This document shows positions 13,102 to 22,031 of a stretch of DNA of 64,000 nucleotides, piece after piece (within the stretch, counting starts at the first letter, position 1; each line of letters opens with the position of its first letter). The notes beneath the pieces were generated by a model that ran no database searches, was not told the DNA's origin, and was given only the letters and a program-made list of their open reading frames with translations. The stretch is from a virus: positions 1 to 64,000 of the IMG/VR virus record IMGVR_UViG_3300030090_003995. The stretch is one strand, 5' to 3'. A program made the position numbers and the translations under genes.

Positions 13102-13764
13102 ATGAGTAAAAAAACACGTAAGCATTGTCGAATGTGTCAATGTGAAGATAGAGAAGAAAAAGAGCGCGCTATTAGTGCTTTATCAATAACGCCCGATGAA
13201 TTAGATGAACAAATGGATTGGCCTTCAGGCACAACAAGTCGGCATATGAGAAATCATGTTGGAGAATATGAAGAAAAATCTAATCCAAGATGTAAATTAT
13301 GTACAGACCCCGGAAGAGAAATGTATGAAAAGGGTTTAGCAGAAGGAAACTTAAAACCTAGTGCATTAGCAGCAGCGTTAGGAACTACAACAGAACAAAT
13401 TAGATTACATATGCAATCTCATTTACAACCATTGGTTCAAAAATCAGCAGCAGCAATTTTGGCTAAGAAAGAAATTGATGAGATTGATTTATTATCAAGA
13501 AATATTCAAAAGGTAGATATGAAATTAGATGAGTTATTCCAAAAGGAAGACTTAGATTTTAAGGAATTAGAAACCTTAACCAAGTTAGCCCGCGAAGTGC
13601 GTGAGAGTTTAAAATATCTTATGGAATTCAAAGGGAAACTTGTTCACAAAAGACAAGATACAATTGTTATTGCGCAGATGCAAATTGTTAAAGAAGTTTT
13701 GGCTCAACAACATCCGACTGTTTGGTTAGATGTTAAGAAAGAAATGGAGAGGAAATTACAATGA
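13102..13764 (+). CDS. Duplicated zinc/HTH protein; candidate small terminase
   Basis: 220 residues. Two tandem modules share the pattern C-x2-C-x35-H-x3-H: C9, C12, H48, H52 and C64, C67, H103, H107. Both look like a zinc-stabilised helix-turn-helix (PDELDEQMDWPSGTTSRHMR; PSALAAALGTTTEQIRLHM). A long coiled coil (about 125-185) follows. DNA-binding modules plus an oligomerising coil fit a terminase small subunit, although the large subunit lies 7 kb away. No W tag. Confidence 0.85.
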   Translation: MSKKTRKHCRMCQCEDREEKERAISALSITPDELDEQMDWPSGTTSRHMRNHVGEYEEKSNPRCKLCTDPGREMYEKGLAEGNLKPSALAAALGTTTEQIRLHMQSHLQPLVQKSAAAILAKKEIDEIDLLSRNIQKVDMKLDELFQKEDLDFKELETLTKLAREVRESLKYLMEFKGKLVHKRQDTIVIAQMQIVKEVLAQQHPTVWLDVKKEMERKLQ

Positions 13765-13826
13765 GTTGGTTATTTAAATACGCACAGTATTTACCACGTT
13801 ATACAATATGGGGAAAAGGATTGTAA
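13761..13826 (+). CDS. 21-residue ORF with partial W tag
   Basis: MSWLFKYAQYLPRYTIWGKG plus one residue. The start overlaps the upstream stop (ATGA) and the stop overlaps the next start (TAATG). It keeps MSW but not the I-L-K part. Probably translated, possibly a degenerate tagged gene or a leader peptide. Confidence 0.55.
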   Translation: MSWLFKYAQYLPRYTIWGKGL

Positions 13827-13966
13827 TGTTCAATTGGGATTATTGGAACGCGCAACTTGAAGGATATAAAAATATAAATAAAAAGAAAATTTGGCGCGAC
13901 CATAAGAACGAACATAAAGATATAATAGATAAAATTTATGAGTGGTATTGGGGTGATGAACAATGA
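13826..13966 (+). CDS. 46-residue hypothetical protein
   Basis: MFNWDYWNAQLEGYKNINKK then a charged, Trp-rich end. Overlapping start and stop signals on both sides (TAATG, ATGA). Unknown function. Confidence 0.65.
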   Translation: MFNWDYWNAQLEGYKNINKKKIWRDHKNEHKDIIDKIYEWYWGDEQ

Positions 13967-14280
13967 GTTGGAAAAATACACTTCAAAAGGGAACAGCAAC
14001 CGCTACTCGTAGTGCAGAACTATGGTCTTTAAACGATAATGACTTTTATGACCATATAAATAATTGGATTAAAGAACGTGTTTTTGAACATAAGGACCAT
14101 ATTGAAATTTTTCAAGAGTTAGTTCAATATTTACCAGAGGCTATGGCACATTTAGATGGTTTTATGGAAGAGTTAGTAGAAGGAAACCCATCAGACAGTA
14201 TTTCAGATGTTGATTGGGAAGAAGTAGCAGAAGGTTATAGACCGGAAATTGAGCAAATGTTAGAAGATTTTGGAGGGTGA
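13963..14280 (+). CDS. W-tag protein, 105 residues
   Basis: Tag variant MSWKNTLQKG (Leu-Gln in place of Leu-Lys). Acidic helical body ending in MLEDFGG. ATGA overlap with the upstream gene. Confidence 0.85.
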   Translation: MSWKNTLQKGTATATRSAELWSLNDNDFYDHINNWIKERVFEHKDHIEIFQELVQYLPEAMAHLDGFMEELVEGNPSDSISDVDWEEVAEGYRPEIEQMLEDFGG

Positions 14281-14285
14281 CTAAT

Positions 14286-15323
14286 ATGAGTTGGAAAGAT
14301 ATTGTAAAGGCAAAAACTGGTTCTAAACGTGGTGGGTCTAAACCCGATAGAAAAAAGGTACTAACTAAACCTAAAGGTTCTGGAACTCTACATGAAGATA
14401 TTAAGGCATTTAAGGAAGGTAAACTTGAAGGTACTGGCCCGTTTGATGAGAAATTATCACCTGAAGAAATTGAAGAAATGAAAGAATTCTATGCACTTTA
14501 TCCCGAATTAGACGAATATGGATTCACAAATGTTCTTGAAAATCCACAATGGGTTAAAGATTTAAAAAAGCCTGATAAACCATATACTGTGGCACATCAT
14601 CTTAATCCAGAACATGATTTCCTTATTAGGGACTTACAGCAAAAAATGGTCAATCACCTTGAAACGCTTTTTTTAGAATTTAATTTGTTTTTAGGAAGTA
14701 GTGGTTTTGAGACCTCAAGACGTGACCCTGAAAATGACCCACACTTTCCGAAAATACCAATAAAACGCGAAGGTAGATTTCAACAGCTTAAATCTTTTAG
14801 TAATTTATTTCCATTATATTCTAAATTAATTAAGCAGTTAACTTGGGATGATAATTGGGAGAAAGAAGCAAATTCAGAAGGGTTTGATGTTTCAAAAAAT
14901 ATTTTGTGGGGCGTTAAAACTATACATTATGATGTAAAAGAAAGAACGGGTGCTAATGTTCGTCATCGGACTAGAGAAAGGTCAAGTGCGTTTGAATATG
15001 AAAGTGAACCAGCAGGGCAACCAAGTATGGTTCATGTATTAGTATTTATGCGAGGCACAATAGATTTTGAAAATTTAAATTATAAATTCTATACTTTAAA
15101 GTATACTACTGGTATGGAAAGAGATATAATACCATCAGGTAAAGTTGCACAAGGCCGTAGGGAATCGGATTACCGAGAAATTAGTGATGAAAATTATAGG
15201 GCATATTATAGGCATATGTTAAATGCTGCCGAAACTGATGTGTTAACAATAAGTGGTGAGGAACCTGATTCTACTATTATTAATAAATTACGGAGTTTCT
15301 TTGGTTATTATTTGAGGTTGTGA
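14286..15323 (+). CDS. W-tag protein, 345 residues
   Basis: Tag MSWKDIVKAK, basic Gly/Lys linker, then an unrecognised body with a beta-rich part around 215-290. ATG 14286 is chosen, with GGAGGGTGA upstream, over GTG 14277, because it places the tag at the N-terminus as in the other members. Confidence 0.87.
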   Translation: MSWKDIVKAKTGSKRGGSKPDRKKVLTKPKGSGTLHEDIKAFKEGKLEGTGPFDEKLSPEEIEEMKEFYALYPELDEYGFTNVLENPQWVKDLKKPDKPYTVAHHLNPEHDFLIRDLQQKMVNHLETLFLEFNLFLGSSGFETSRRDPENDPHFPKIPIKREGRFQQLKSFSNLFPLYSKLIKQLTWDDNWEKEANSEGFDVSKNILWGVKTIHYDVKERTGANVRHRTRERSSAFEYESEPAGQPSMVHVLVFMRGTIDFENLNYKFYTLKYTTGMERDIIPSGKVAQGRRESDYREISDENYRAYYRHMLNAAETDVLTISGEEPDSTIINKLRSFFGYYLRL

Positions 15324-15327
15324 TATT

Positions 15328-17340
15328 ATTAGTTGGGGTCTCATTCTTAAAAGTGTTAGTTTTCCCGGAAAAGGAAAAACGCCGGCTTGGTTAACATTAT
15401 TGGGATATGAAGGTGGTGTTCTTGAAGTATGGATGGATAAGGCAAAAAAGGTTTTAGAGAAAGATGATAGCCCACCTAATTTTTCAACATTTATTAGATT
15501 ACTTAGAGATACTGAGCCTGAATATGCTGCTCAACAGTTACTTCAGTTACAAGACTTTTCAATAGCCGAAAGAAATAGACTCGACGATTTGGCTGAAGAA
15601 AATTTGGCAAAACTTCAGGAAGGGTTTAAAGAATATACTGAACAAAAAGAGGTTAAAGGTATTGCTGAGACTTCACAAAATAGAAGACAAGCAACAATTG
15701 AATTATTTCAACAGGCATCTAAATATATTGAAGCAGAAAGGGAAGTGGATTGGGAAGAAATAGATAAGGAAATTAGCCAAATTACTGATAAAAGAACTTT
15801 AGTTTCTATACTTGAGGCTTTAGGTGATGATGTTAATTTTAATATTGCTACTAACATTCCAGATAAAGGGTTTGAGAATTTAAAGGCGTTTTATAACAAG
15901 TATAGTTTTGGTGAAGGTTATCAAAAAAATTATAACGTTAATAATATCACTAATGAATTAGCATTAGTATATCTTACTGAAATTCAAGAACCAATTGTTC
16001 TTTCTGGAAAACGGCAGTTTGGAGATTTTGCTCAAAGAGGGTTCCTTGCAAATCCTGATAAACCTAATGTTGCTCGAAATCGGCCACCTGCTAAACCATT
16101 TAAAGTGAAGGGTCTACCTAAAATCCAAACAACAAAAGGTCGAAAGAAAAGATTTACTGATTTATTTTTATCGCTTTTTAAGGGTGATTTATCAGAACAA
16201 GAAAATATCACTAATCAATTAGCACAGAATTTAAAAAGTAGAGCGGTCAATAGACAGGCAGTATTAGATGTTGTTTCAGATATTGCGTTTAAAATTAACC
16301 AAGAAATGGTAACTATTGATGAGGCTAATAGAATGTCCGGTTTAAATTTTAATGTTATAGCAGACTTAATTCCTAGTACTAGGGTTGGAGATAAGGAAGA
16401 GTTTATTAAGGATTTTAAAAATACATTATTTTCTAATGGTGCTAAAGGGCAAAGAGATATGACTAGACAGTTTGAAAATAAAATGACACAGTATAGGGCT
16501 GGTGTTCCTAAACTATTTAAAGATTTTATTACTGATTTAATTAGTAAACCCAATGTTTATGAAGATGTTTTTAATTCAATTTATACTAATTCTTATTTAA
16601 AATTTAGACAAGATAGCGATTTAGGTGGGTTTATACAAATGGGAACTATGCCCGGAAAAAGTGGTAAAAGAGTTGCCAGTTGGAAAATACAACCTAATGT
16701 TCCAAACTCAAGAAAGTTAACAAAATTATATGAGTGGCTTGTCAATAGAAATCAATCAATATTAAACGATGCTAATGATAAAGAAAAATCTGGGTTAAGA
16801 GCATTAAGAAAACTTTATCGTAATTTTAGAAGAGATAATGTTGAGGACACTGAAGAAGAATTATTTGGTAATTTATTGAATATAAGTGTTAAAGATGAGT
16901 CTGACTTTTTACGTACTTTTACTGACCCCTTTGAAAAATCCATCGCTAGTTTATTTATAGAAGTTAAAGATGGCACAGTTAATTTAGAAGATTTAACCTC
17001 TACATATAATGTTAGTTTAGATAAGACTATTAATACTGTAGATTTGATTCAAGAACTTCATGAAACTGAACGGGTTGTGGGTGGTTCTAATATAACAAAT
17101 TTATTGACAAAAAAATATCCAGAGCAAATTACTCCTGAAATTACTGATGAACAATTAGCAGGTGTGGTTAGAAGTTTTATTTTAGATTTGAATAAAGTAG
17201 TCAAGAAAATCGTGGTCACAGTTAGGAAATTAATTGAAGAAAAACTTCAATTAATGGCTAATAATCAAGGTAAATATTTACCATTAAATAATGCTATATT
17301 TATTATTTTAGAAGGTAAGGGTTTAATTACGGAAGTGTAA
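15328..17340 (+). CDS. W-tag protein with ATT start codon, 670 residues
   Basis: The open frame has no ATG, GTG or TTG before TTG 15400, but upstream in frame lies ATT AGT TGG GGT CTC ATT CTT AAA (15328-15351), i.e. the tag I/M-S-W-G-L-I-L-K. An in-frame TGA at 15313-15315 limits the extension. I therefore call AUU initiation at 15328 (or an ATG mutated to ATT). The protein is long, helical and unrecognised; residues about 230-280 are very basic. Length and tag suggest an internal virion protein. Confidence 0.82.
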   Translation: MSWGLILKSVSFPGKGKTPAWLTLLGYEGGVLEVWMDKAKKVLEKDDSPPNFSTFIRLLRDTEPEYAAQQLLQLQDFSIAERNRLDDLAEENLAKLQEGFKEYTEQKEVKGIAETSQNRRQATIELFQQASKYIEAEREVDWEEIDKEISQITDKRTLVSILEALGDDVNFNIATNIPDKGFENLKAFYNKYSFGEGYQKNYNVNNITNELALVYLTEIQEPIVLSGKRQFGDFAQRGFLANPDKPNVARNRPPAKPFKVKGLPKIQTTKGRKKRFTDLFLSLFKGDLSEQENITNQLAQNLKSRAVNRQAVLDVVSDIAFKINQEMVTIDEANRMSGLNFNVIADLIPSTRVGDKEEFIKDFKNTLFSNGAKGQRDMTRQFENKMTQYRAGVPKLFKDFITDLISKPNVYEDVFNSIYTNSYLKFRQDSDLGGFIQMGTMPGKSGKRVASWKIQPNVPNSRKLTKLYEWLVNRNQSILNDANDKEKSGLRALRKLYRNFRRDNVEDTEEELFGNLLNISVKDESDFLRTFTDPFEKSIASLFIEVKDGTVNLEDLTSTYNVSLDKTINTVDLIQELHETERVVGGSNITNLLTKKYPEQITPEITDEQLAGVVRSFILDLNKVVKKIVVTVRKLIEEKLQLMANNQGKYLPLNNAIFIILEGKGLITEV

Positions 17341-17342
17341 AG

Positions 17343-19721
17343 ATGACTGAAGAAGCGAAAAATAGAATCTTAGAAGCATTACGTTCCGGCGTAGATGTTG
17401 AAGGTAAATTAGATGATATTGAAGACTATTATGTTGGTGAAAAGGAAGTTATGGAACAAGATGATTGGGACAAACTTCTCGAAGAAACTAAAGAAGAATT
17501 TAGTTCTGACCCTGATGCCCAACTTAAGGCTAATTTTAAAACTGCTTATAAGGAAGTTATTTTTGATAAAGTGCGTTATAATGGTAAACCCCTAAATTAT
17601 GAGGATTTTACTAATCCAAATTTAGACATTGAAGATATTACTATTCTTTCAACCGTGTTAAAAAACCCACCTCAATATGAAAAGTGGTTAAAGAGTGTAG
17701 AAGGTTTTAGACTTGCTCATTCTGAATTTTTAACAGAAAATGATAAAGATTCGTTAGATGCGATTGTTAATAGAATTGCTGAGTTTGTTGAACGTGGAGC
17801 AAGTATTACACAAATAGATAGGGCGGAATTATTACCTGAACAATTAGTGAGGGGCTTTTTGAATTTTGAACTTCAAGAAGATAGGGATGATATTTATGCG
17901 TATTGGAGAAAAATTAGCGTAAGATATTATTCAGTAGTATATGCACTTGCTCGATTCCAAATAGCAGCAGATAATTCTAATTTAGATGAAGGTATGATTG
18001 AAGATATTAACAATTTAAAAATACCTCCTAATTATATTGGGAGTGTTCCTCCTATTAAACGTGATATAAAAAACATTTATGTGAGAATTGGTGAATGGGT
18101 TGCATTTACTGGTCAGGCTATTGCTCAAGCAAAGGAACACGCTTTGAGTGGAGAATTTTTTAGTCGCGGCGAACCTAGAGACTTTAAAGATATGAAACTT
18201 GAAGATAGACTAAAACGGGGTAAAATTGTTCCAGAATGGAGAAGGGAGGATATTGCAGAACGTAGTCAAAGAGAACCTACGCATGAATTAGATGAGCAGG
18301 AATTTGATGAACAAGCGGCAGATTTTGAAGAGTTGGACCCTTATTATGCTTATGAATTAGAAAACCAGTTTAATTTCCCGATTCGAACTCTTGAGGTTGA
18401 AAAGGCTAAAAGAATTTTGAATAAGTGGTTGGAGACAACTAAACGGCGTGGCGATATGAAAGAAATTGAGAAAGTTTTACATAAAAAAATTCTTGAAATC
18501 CAATTACAGGCTCATAAAAGTACTGGCAATAAAACGTACCATCTACCATATACCGATTGGGTATTATCAAGATACACTATTTCTGAATTAGGTGAAGACG
18601 CTGCAAAAATTTCTGAATTGACTGGTAAATTTTTCGATGACCTTTCTAATATTTTATTCGAATTAAAAGGTCAAGAACAAGTTGATTCGCCAAAAGAGGG
18701 TAGTAAATTTACAGGGGTACAGGTTGGTGATAAAGTAAAGGATATTGATATATCAACATATCAACAAGGCATAGAACCGGTTCCCAGAAAGTTTGATGAT
18801 GAAAATTTAAAAGATAGTTTAAAGAGTTTTTTGGAAAAATTAGATGAGTATTATTTTACACCTATTATTGGTAAAGATGATTTATTTGTTGGTGGTATTC
18901 CGCCTAGATTTGCAACTGATTTAGAGGGTGCGCGGTCATTTAATTTAATTGGTATAGAATTTAGTAATCACCCTCCTCTACAACAAACTAAGAATATTCA
19001 TGCGACATTAGAAGATAATATTGATTTGGGTGCTTTAAAGAAGGTTAGGGATTATTTAAAACAGGAAACTACTTCTGAAATACAACAAAATACCCAAAAA
19101 TACATTGATGATTTGGTAGAATTAGTTGCTGCCCTTACTGCTTTATTTGAAGATGAAGATTGGGCTTTGGAGTATGCGGCTTATCAATTAAATTTATATT
19201 TAAGAGGTAAAGGTTCAGTTAATAAATTATCCAATTTAAAAATAAAGGATAAGAATGCCCAAAAATTATTTGATGCCTTTAATAAACGTGGCGGTCGTGG
19301 TAAGTCTATTGTTTATTCTTTAAGGGCTTATCTTACACTCCCTAGGTTTAAGAAATTAATTGCTGAACAGGAAAAAATGGGCATTAGTGTTACCCAATAT
19401 AATACTGTAACTAATGAAATTTTAAATTTGACAGAGCCTGAAAAACAGAACAAAATTCCTGACGTTGCTAAGGCTTTACTTGAAACTCATGATGTTGTTA
19501 GAACAATGAACGGTAAAGAGACTGTTTATGGTAGATTATCTTTATACAATGTTGATGCTATGGATTATATTATTACAAAAATGGATAGTAAATATAACGT
19601 TGATATTACTGCTATGGATGTAATGACTATCGTTAAATCTTGTGATTCTTTCCAATCATTGTCAAATAACCACGGGTTGTCTCAAGAAGTTATTTATGAA
19701 ATTAAGGGGCTGTGTAGATAA
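17343..19721 (+). CDS. Large hypothetical protein, 792 residues
   Basis: Starts MTEEAKNRILEALRSG; mostly helical, acidic, no recognised domain. It lies between another large unknown protein and the acetyltransferase gene, whose product starts with the similar MTEEAAEDR. No W tag. Candidate structural or ejected protein by size and position only. Confidence 0.87.
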   Translation: MTEEAKNRILEALRSGVDVEGKLDDIEDYYVGEKEVMEQDDWDKLLEETKEEFSSDPDAQLKANFKTAYKEVIFDKVRYNGKPLNYEDFTNPNLDIEDITILSTVLKNPPQYEKWLKSVEGFRLAHSEFLTENDKDSLDAIVNRIAEFVERGASITQIDRAELLPEQLVRGFLNFELQEDRDDIYAYWRKISVRYYSVVYALARFQIAADNSNLDEGMIEDINNLKIPPNYIGSVPPIKRDIKNIYVRIGEWVAFTGQAIAQAKEHALSGEFFSRGEPRDFKDMKLEDRLKRGKIVPEWRREDIAERSQREPTHELDEQEFDEQAADFEELDPYYAYELENQFNFPIRTLEVEKAKRILNKWLETTKRRGDMKEIEKVLHKKILEIQLQAHKSTGNKTYHLPYTDWVLSRYTISELGEDAAKISELTGKFFDDLSNILFELKGQEQVDSPKEGSKFTGVQVGDKVKDIDISTYQQGIEPVPRKFDDENLKDSLKSFLEKLDEYYFTPIIGKDDLFVGGIPPRFATDLEGARSFNLIGIEFSNHPPLQQTKNIHATLEDNIDLGALKKVRDYLKQETTSEIQQNTQKYIDDLVELVAALTALFEDEDWALEYAAYQLNLYLRGKGSVNKLSNLKIKDKNAQKLFDAFNKRGGRGKSIVYSLRAYLTLPRFKKLIAEQEKMGISVTQYNTVTNEILNLTEPEKQNKIPDVAKALLETHDVVRTMNGKETVYGRLSLYNVDAMDYIITKMDSKYNVDITAMDVMTIVKSCDSFQSLSNNHGLSQEVIYEIKGLCR

Positions 19722-20596
19722 TGACAGAAGAAGCCGCTGAAGATAGACCACCTAGAATTAAACCCGAAGAGGTTACATTTAAAAAAATGTCTGAAAGTAA
19801 AGCGGTAAAAACGTTTGTTAAAGATGGGTATACTGGTTATCGAAAAAGAAGAATGCGGTTTAAAACTTTATCTAGAGATTCTATTTTTGCTACTGCACCT
19901 GCAACTATGTTTGTTGCCTTTTTAGGTGATACTCCTGTTGGGGTTATAGGTTATTCCAAATATAAAAATTTGTTATTGGATGCTGGGGTTCATGTTAGAG
20001 AAGAGTATAGGGGAAGAGGGCTTACCGGCATATTGATAGATAAAATTATAGAAGAGAAAGGAAACAAAACTTACTTAGTAAATATATCTAATGAACTTAT
20101 AATTCCTTCTTATAGAAATAGAGGGTTTGTTGATATAGATAGAACTAATTTACCTGAAGAAATTTTAGAAGAATTAGATATTGCTAGTGATTTAGAACAA
20201 GTCCAAAAATATATGCAACATTTACCTGAAAGGTGGATGGGAATTTTAAAATTTTCTGCTGCTATGAGGCCTAGCCAAAAAAATAAACCTGAAGAAGTAG
20301 AGGTAGAATTAGATAAAGATACTTTAGCAGAATCTTGTTGTGAACAAGCAAGATTAACATTTATAGAAGGATTCACTAAAATTAATGAGGCTGATAATAA
20401 AAGACATTCAGGCAAGCCGGGACTCAAAAGACTTAATGCGATATATGATAATGTAATTTCTAGTCTTGATGGGGTTCCTTGTGACATGTTTAGGATAATG
20501 TTAAGAAATATGTTAGAAATGCCTAATTTTCAATTAGTACATCCTTTAGCGAAAGATATATTAAAAGATTGGGAGGAATGTGAAAGTGGAAATTGA
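19721..20596 (+). CDS. GNAT-family N-acetyltransferase with C-terminal extension
   Basis: 291 residues. About 60-150 form a GNAT fold: TPVGVIGYSKY strand, LLLDAGVHVREEYRGRGLTG (acetyl-CoA pyrophosphate loop RGRGLTG) and NELIIPSYRNRGFVDI. The extra 140 C-terminal residues are helical and unrecognised. It would transfer an acetyl group from acetyl-CoA to an amine, substrate unknown. The start overlaps the previous stop by one base. Acetyltransferases in virion gene clusters may modify capsid or host proteins, but nothing here says which. Confidence 0.85.
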   Translation: MTEEAAEDRPPRIKPEEVTFKKMSESKAVKTFVKDGYTGYRKRRMRFKTLSRDSIFATAPATMFVAFLGDTPVGVIGYSKYKNLLLDAGVHVREEYRGRGLTGILIDKIIEEKGNKTYLVNISNELIIPSYRNRGFVDIDRTNLPEEILEELDIASDLEQVQKYMQHLPERWMGILKFSAAMRPSQKNKPEEVEVELDKDTLAESCCEQARLTFIEGFTKINEADNKRHSGKPGLKRLNAIYDNVISSLDGVPCDMFRIMLRNMLEMPNFQLVHPLAKDILKDWEECESGN

Positions 20597-22031
20597 TGCT
20601 TTAGATTTTGCATCTGAAATGGATATGGAGATTTCTAAATCTTCATTTCCATATTTTTTCCAACATATTCTTGGATTTGACTTTACGTCTTTTCATCAAG
20701 AGTGGTTAGATTTAATGCACAGTTCAAAACGTGCAGTTATTATTTGTAGTCGTGACCACGGAAAGTCCGTATTTATGCACTCATGGGCAGTATGGAATTT
20801 AGTTTTTCAACCACCACCATTTCAAATGCTATATATTTCTTCTAACCATAAGCAGACTATGGTTCACATGAGAGATATTGATAAGTTATTTAACAAACCT
20901 GCCCTTAAAAGGTTTAGACCAAGTAGAGGATGGGCGGTAGGAAACATTACACTTACTAATGGTAATTCTATTCTTGAGCGTTCAGTTGGTTCACAGATTC
21001 GTGGTTTACACCCACAAGAAATTATTATTGACGACCCTCTAAAGGAATTTAGTCTTAATGGTATTAAGCGTGTAACTGATTGGTTCTTTGGTGATATGAT
21101 TCCGACTCTTCACCATACTGCCTCATTAAGAATGATTGGCACACCATTTACATATACTGATATTTTCACAGAACTTGAAGAAAATGAAGCGTACACCGTT
21201 AGAAAATACCCTTGCCTCAATCAATTAAATGAACCGCTTTGGCCTGAAAGATGGGATTATGATGCGCTAATGCAGCGTAAGTCTGAGGTGGGTTCTTTAA
21301 AGTTTACAAGAGAATATATGTGTATTCCAGTATCAACAGGAACTTCTTTATTTAACCCTGAACATTTAGATGAATGTAAAAAATTGGGTAAGGATAGAAT
21401 CTTGCTTATGCGGCAAAGAAAGAGTCAAGGTTATAAATACTTTGTTGGTGTAGACCCTGCTATTTCTACCGATGGGGATTACAATGTTATTTTAGTTTTA
21501 GAGGTAGATGAGAATAAAAATAAAACTGTGGTGTTTGTAGACCGTTCAAAAAATGTAGAGTTTAGAGAAAATATTAATAAGTTAAAATTGATTGGGCAAT
21601 TATTTCAACCTGAGTCTATATTCTTAGAAACTAACACTTTCGCTAAATCCTTTACACAGGAACTTAGAAATGAAACCGACCTCAATGTTCACGATTTTAC
21701 AACTACTAGAAAGAAGAAAGAAGAAATCATTCTTAATTTACAAATGAATATAGAAAACCACAAAATAATATTTCCAAGAGGAAGCGAAGAAAGCAGAAGG
21801 GTCACAGATAGCATTTTAGAGGAATTATCAATGTTTGCCATCACCGACACCGGAAGGTTTGAAGGCGTAGGGGCGCATGACGATTTGGTTATGGGGCTTG
21901 CCCTTGCTAATGCCGCAACTCATCAATTGATGGATAATTTTATATTATTGGATGATATAGATATTTTTGGCACTAAAGAACAAAAACCTATTAATTCTAT
22001 AGGAGGTGGAGTACTTGGTCTTAATTTCTAA
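20580..22031 (+). CDS. terL: Terminase large subunit
   Basis: 483 residues: the ATP-driven DNA-packaging motor and headful nuclease. The Walker A-like SRDHGKS is at 57-63, Walker B EIIIDDP at 147-153, and the coupling motif region near IGTPF (186-190). The RNase H-fold nuclease has VDPAISTDGD at 291-300, E350, and HDDLVMGLALA at 433-443 as acidic residues. Length is normal. The start is GTG 20580 or GTG 20586; the latter gives better spacing from GGGAGGA. The C-terminus overlaps the following homing-endonuclease-like gene. Confidence 0.96.
   Translation: MKVEIDALDFASEMDMEISKSSFPYFFQHILGFDFTSFHQEWLDLMHSSKRAVIICSRDHGKSVFMHSWAVWNLVFQPPPFQMLYISSNHKQTMVHMRDIDKLFNKPALKRFRPSRGWAVGNITLTNGNSILERSVGSQIRGLHPQEIIIDDPLKEFSLNGIKRVTDWFFGDMIPTLHHTASLRMIGTPFTYTDIFTELEENEAYTVRKYPCLNQLNEPLWPERWDYDALMQRKSEVGSLKFTREYMCIPVSTGTSLFNPEHLDECKKLGKDRILLMRQRKSQGYKYFVGVDPAISTDGDYNVILVLEVDENKNKTVVFVDRSKNVEFRENINKLKLIGQLFQPESIFLETNTFAKSFTQELRNETDLNVHDFTTTRKKKEEIILNLQMNIENHKIIFPRGSEESRRVTDSILEELSMFAITDTGRFEGVGAHDDLVMGLALANAATHQLMDNFILLDDIDIFGTKEQKPINSIGGGVLGLNF

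Noticed and set aside
13799-13999. 66-residue minus-strand frame
   Set aside because: Antisense to two small plus-strand genes with overlapping stop/start codons.
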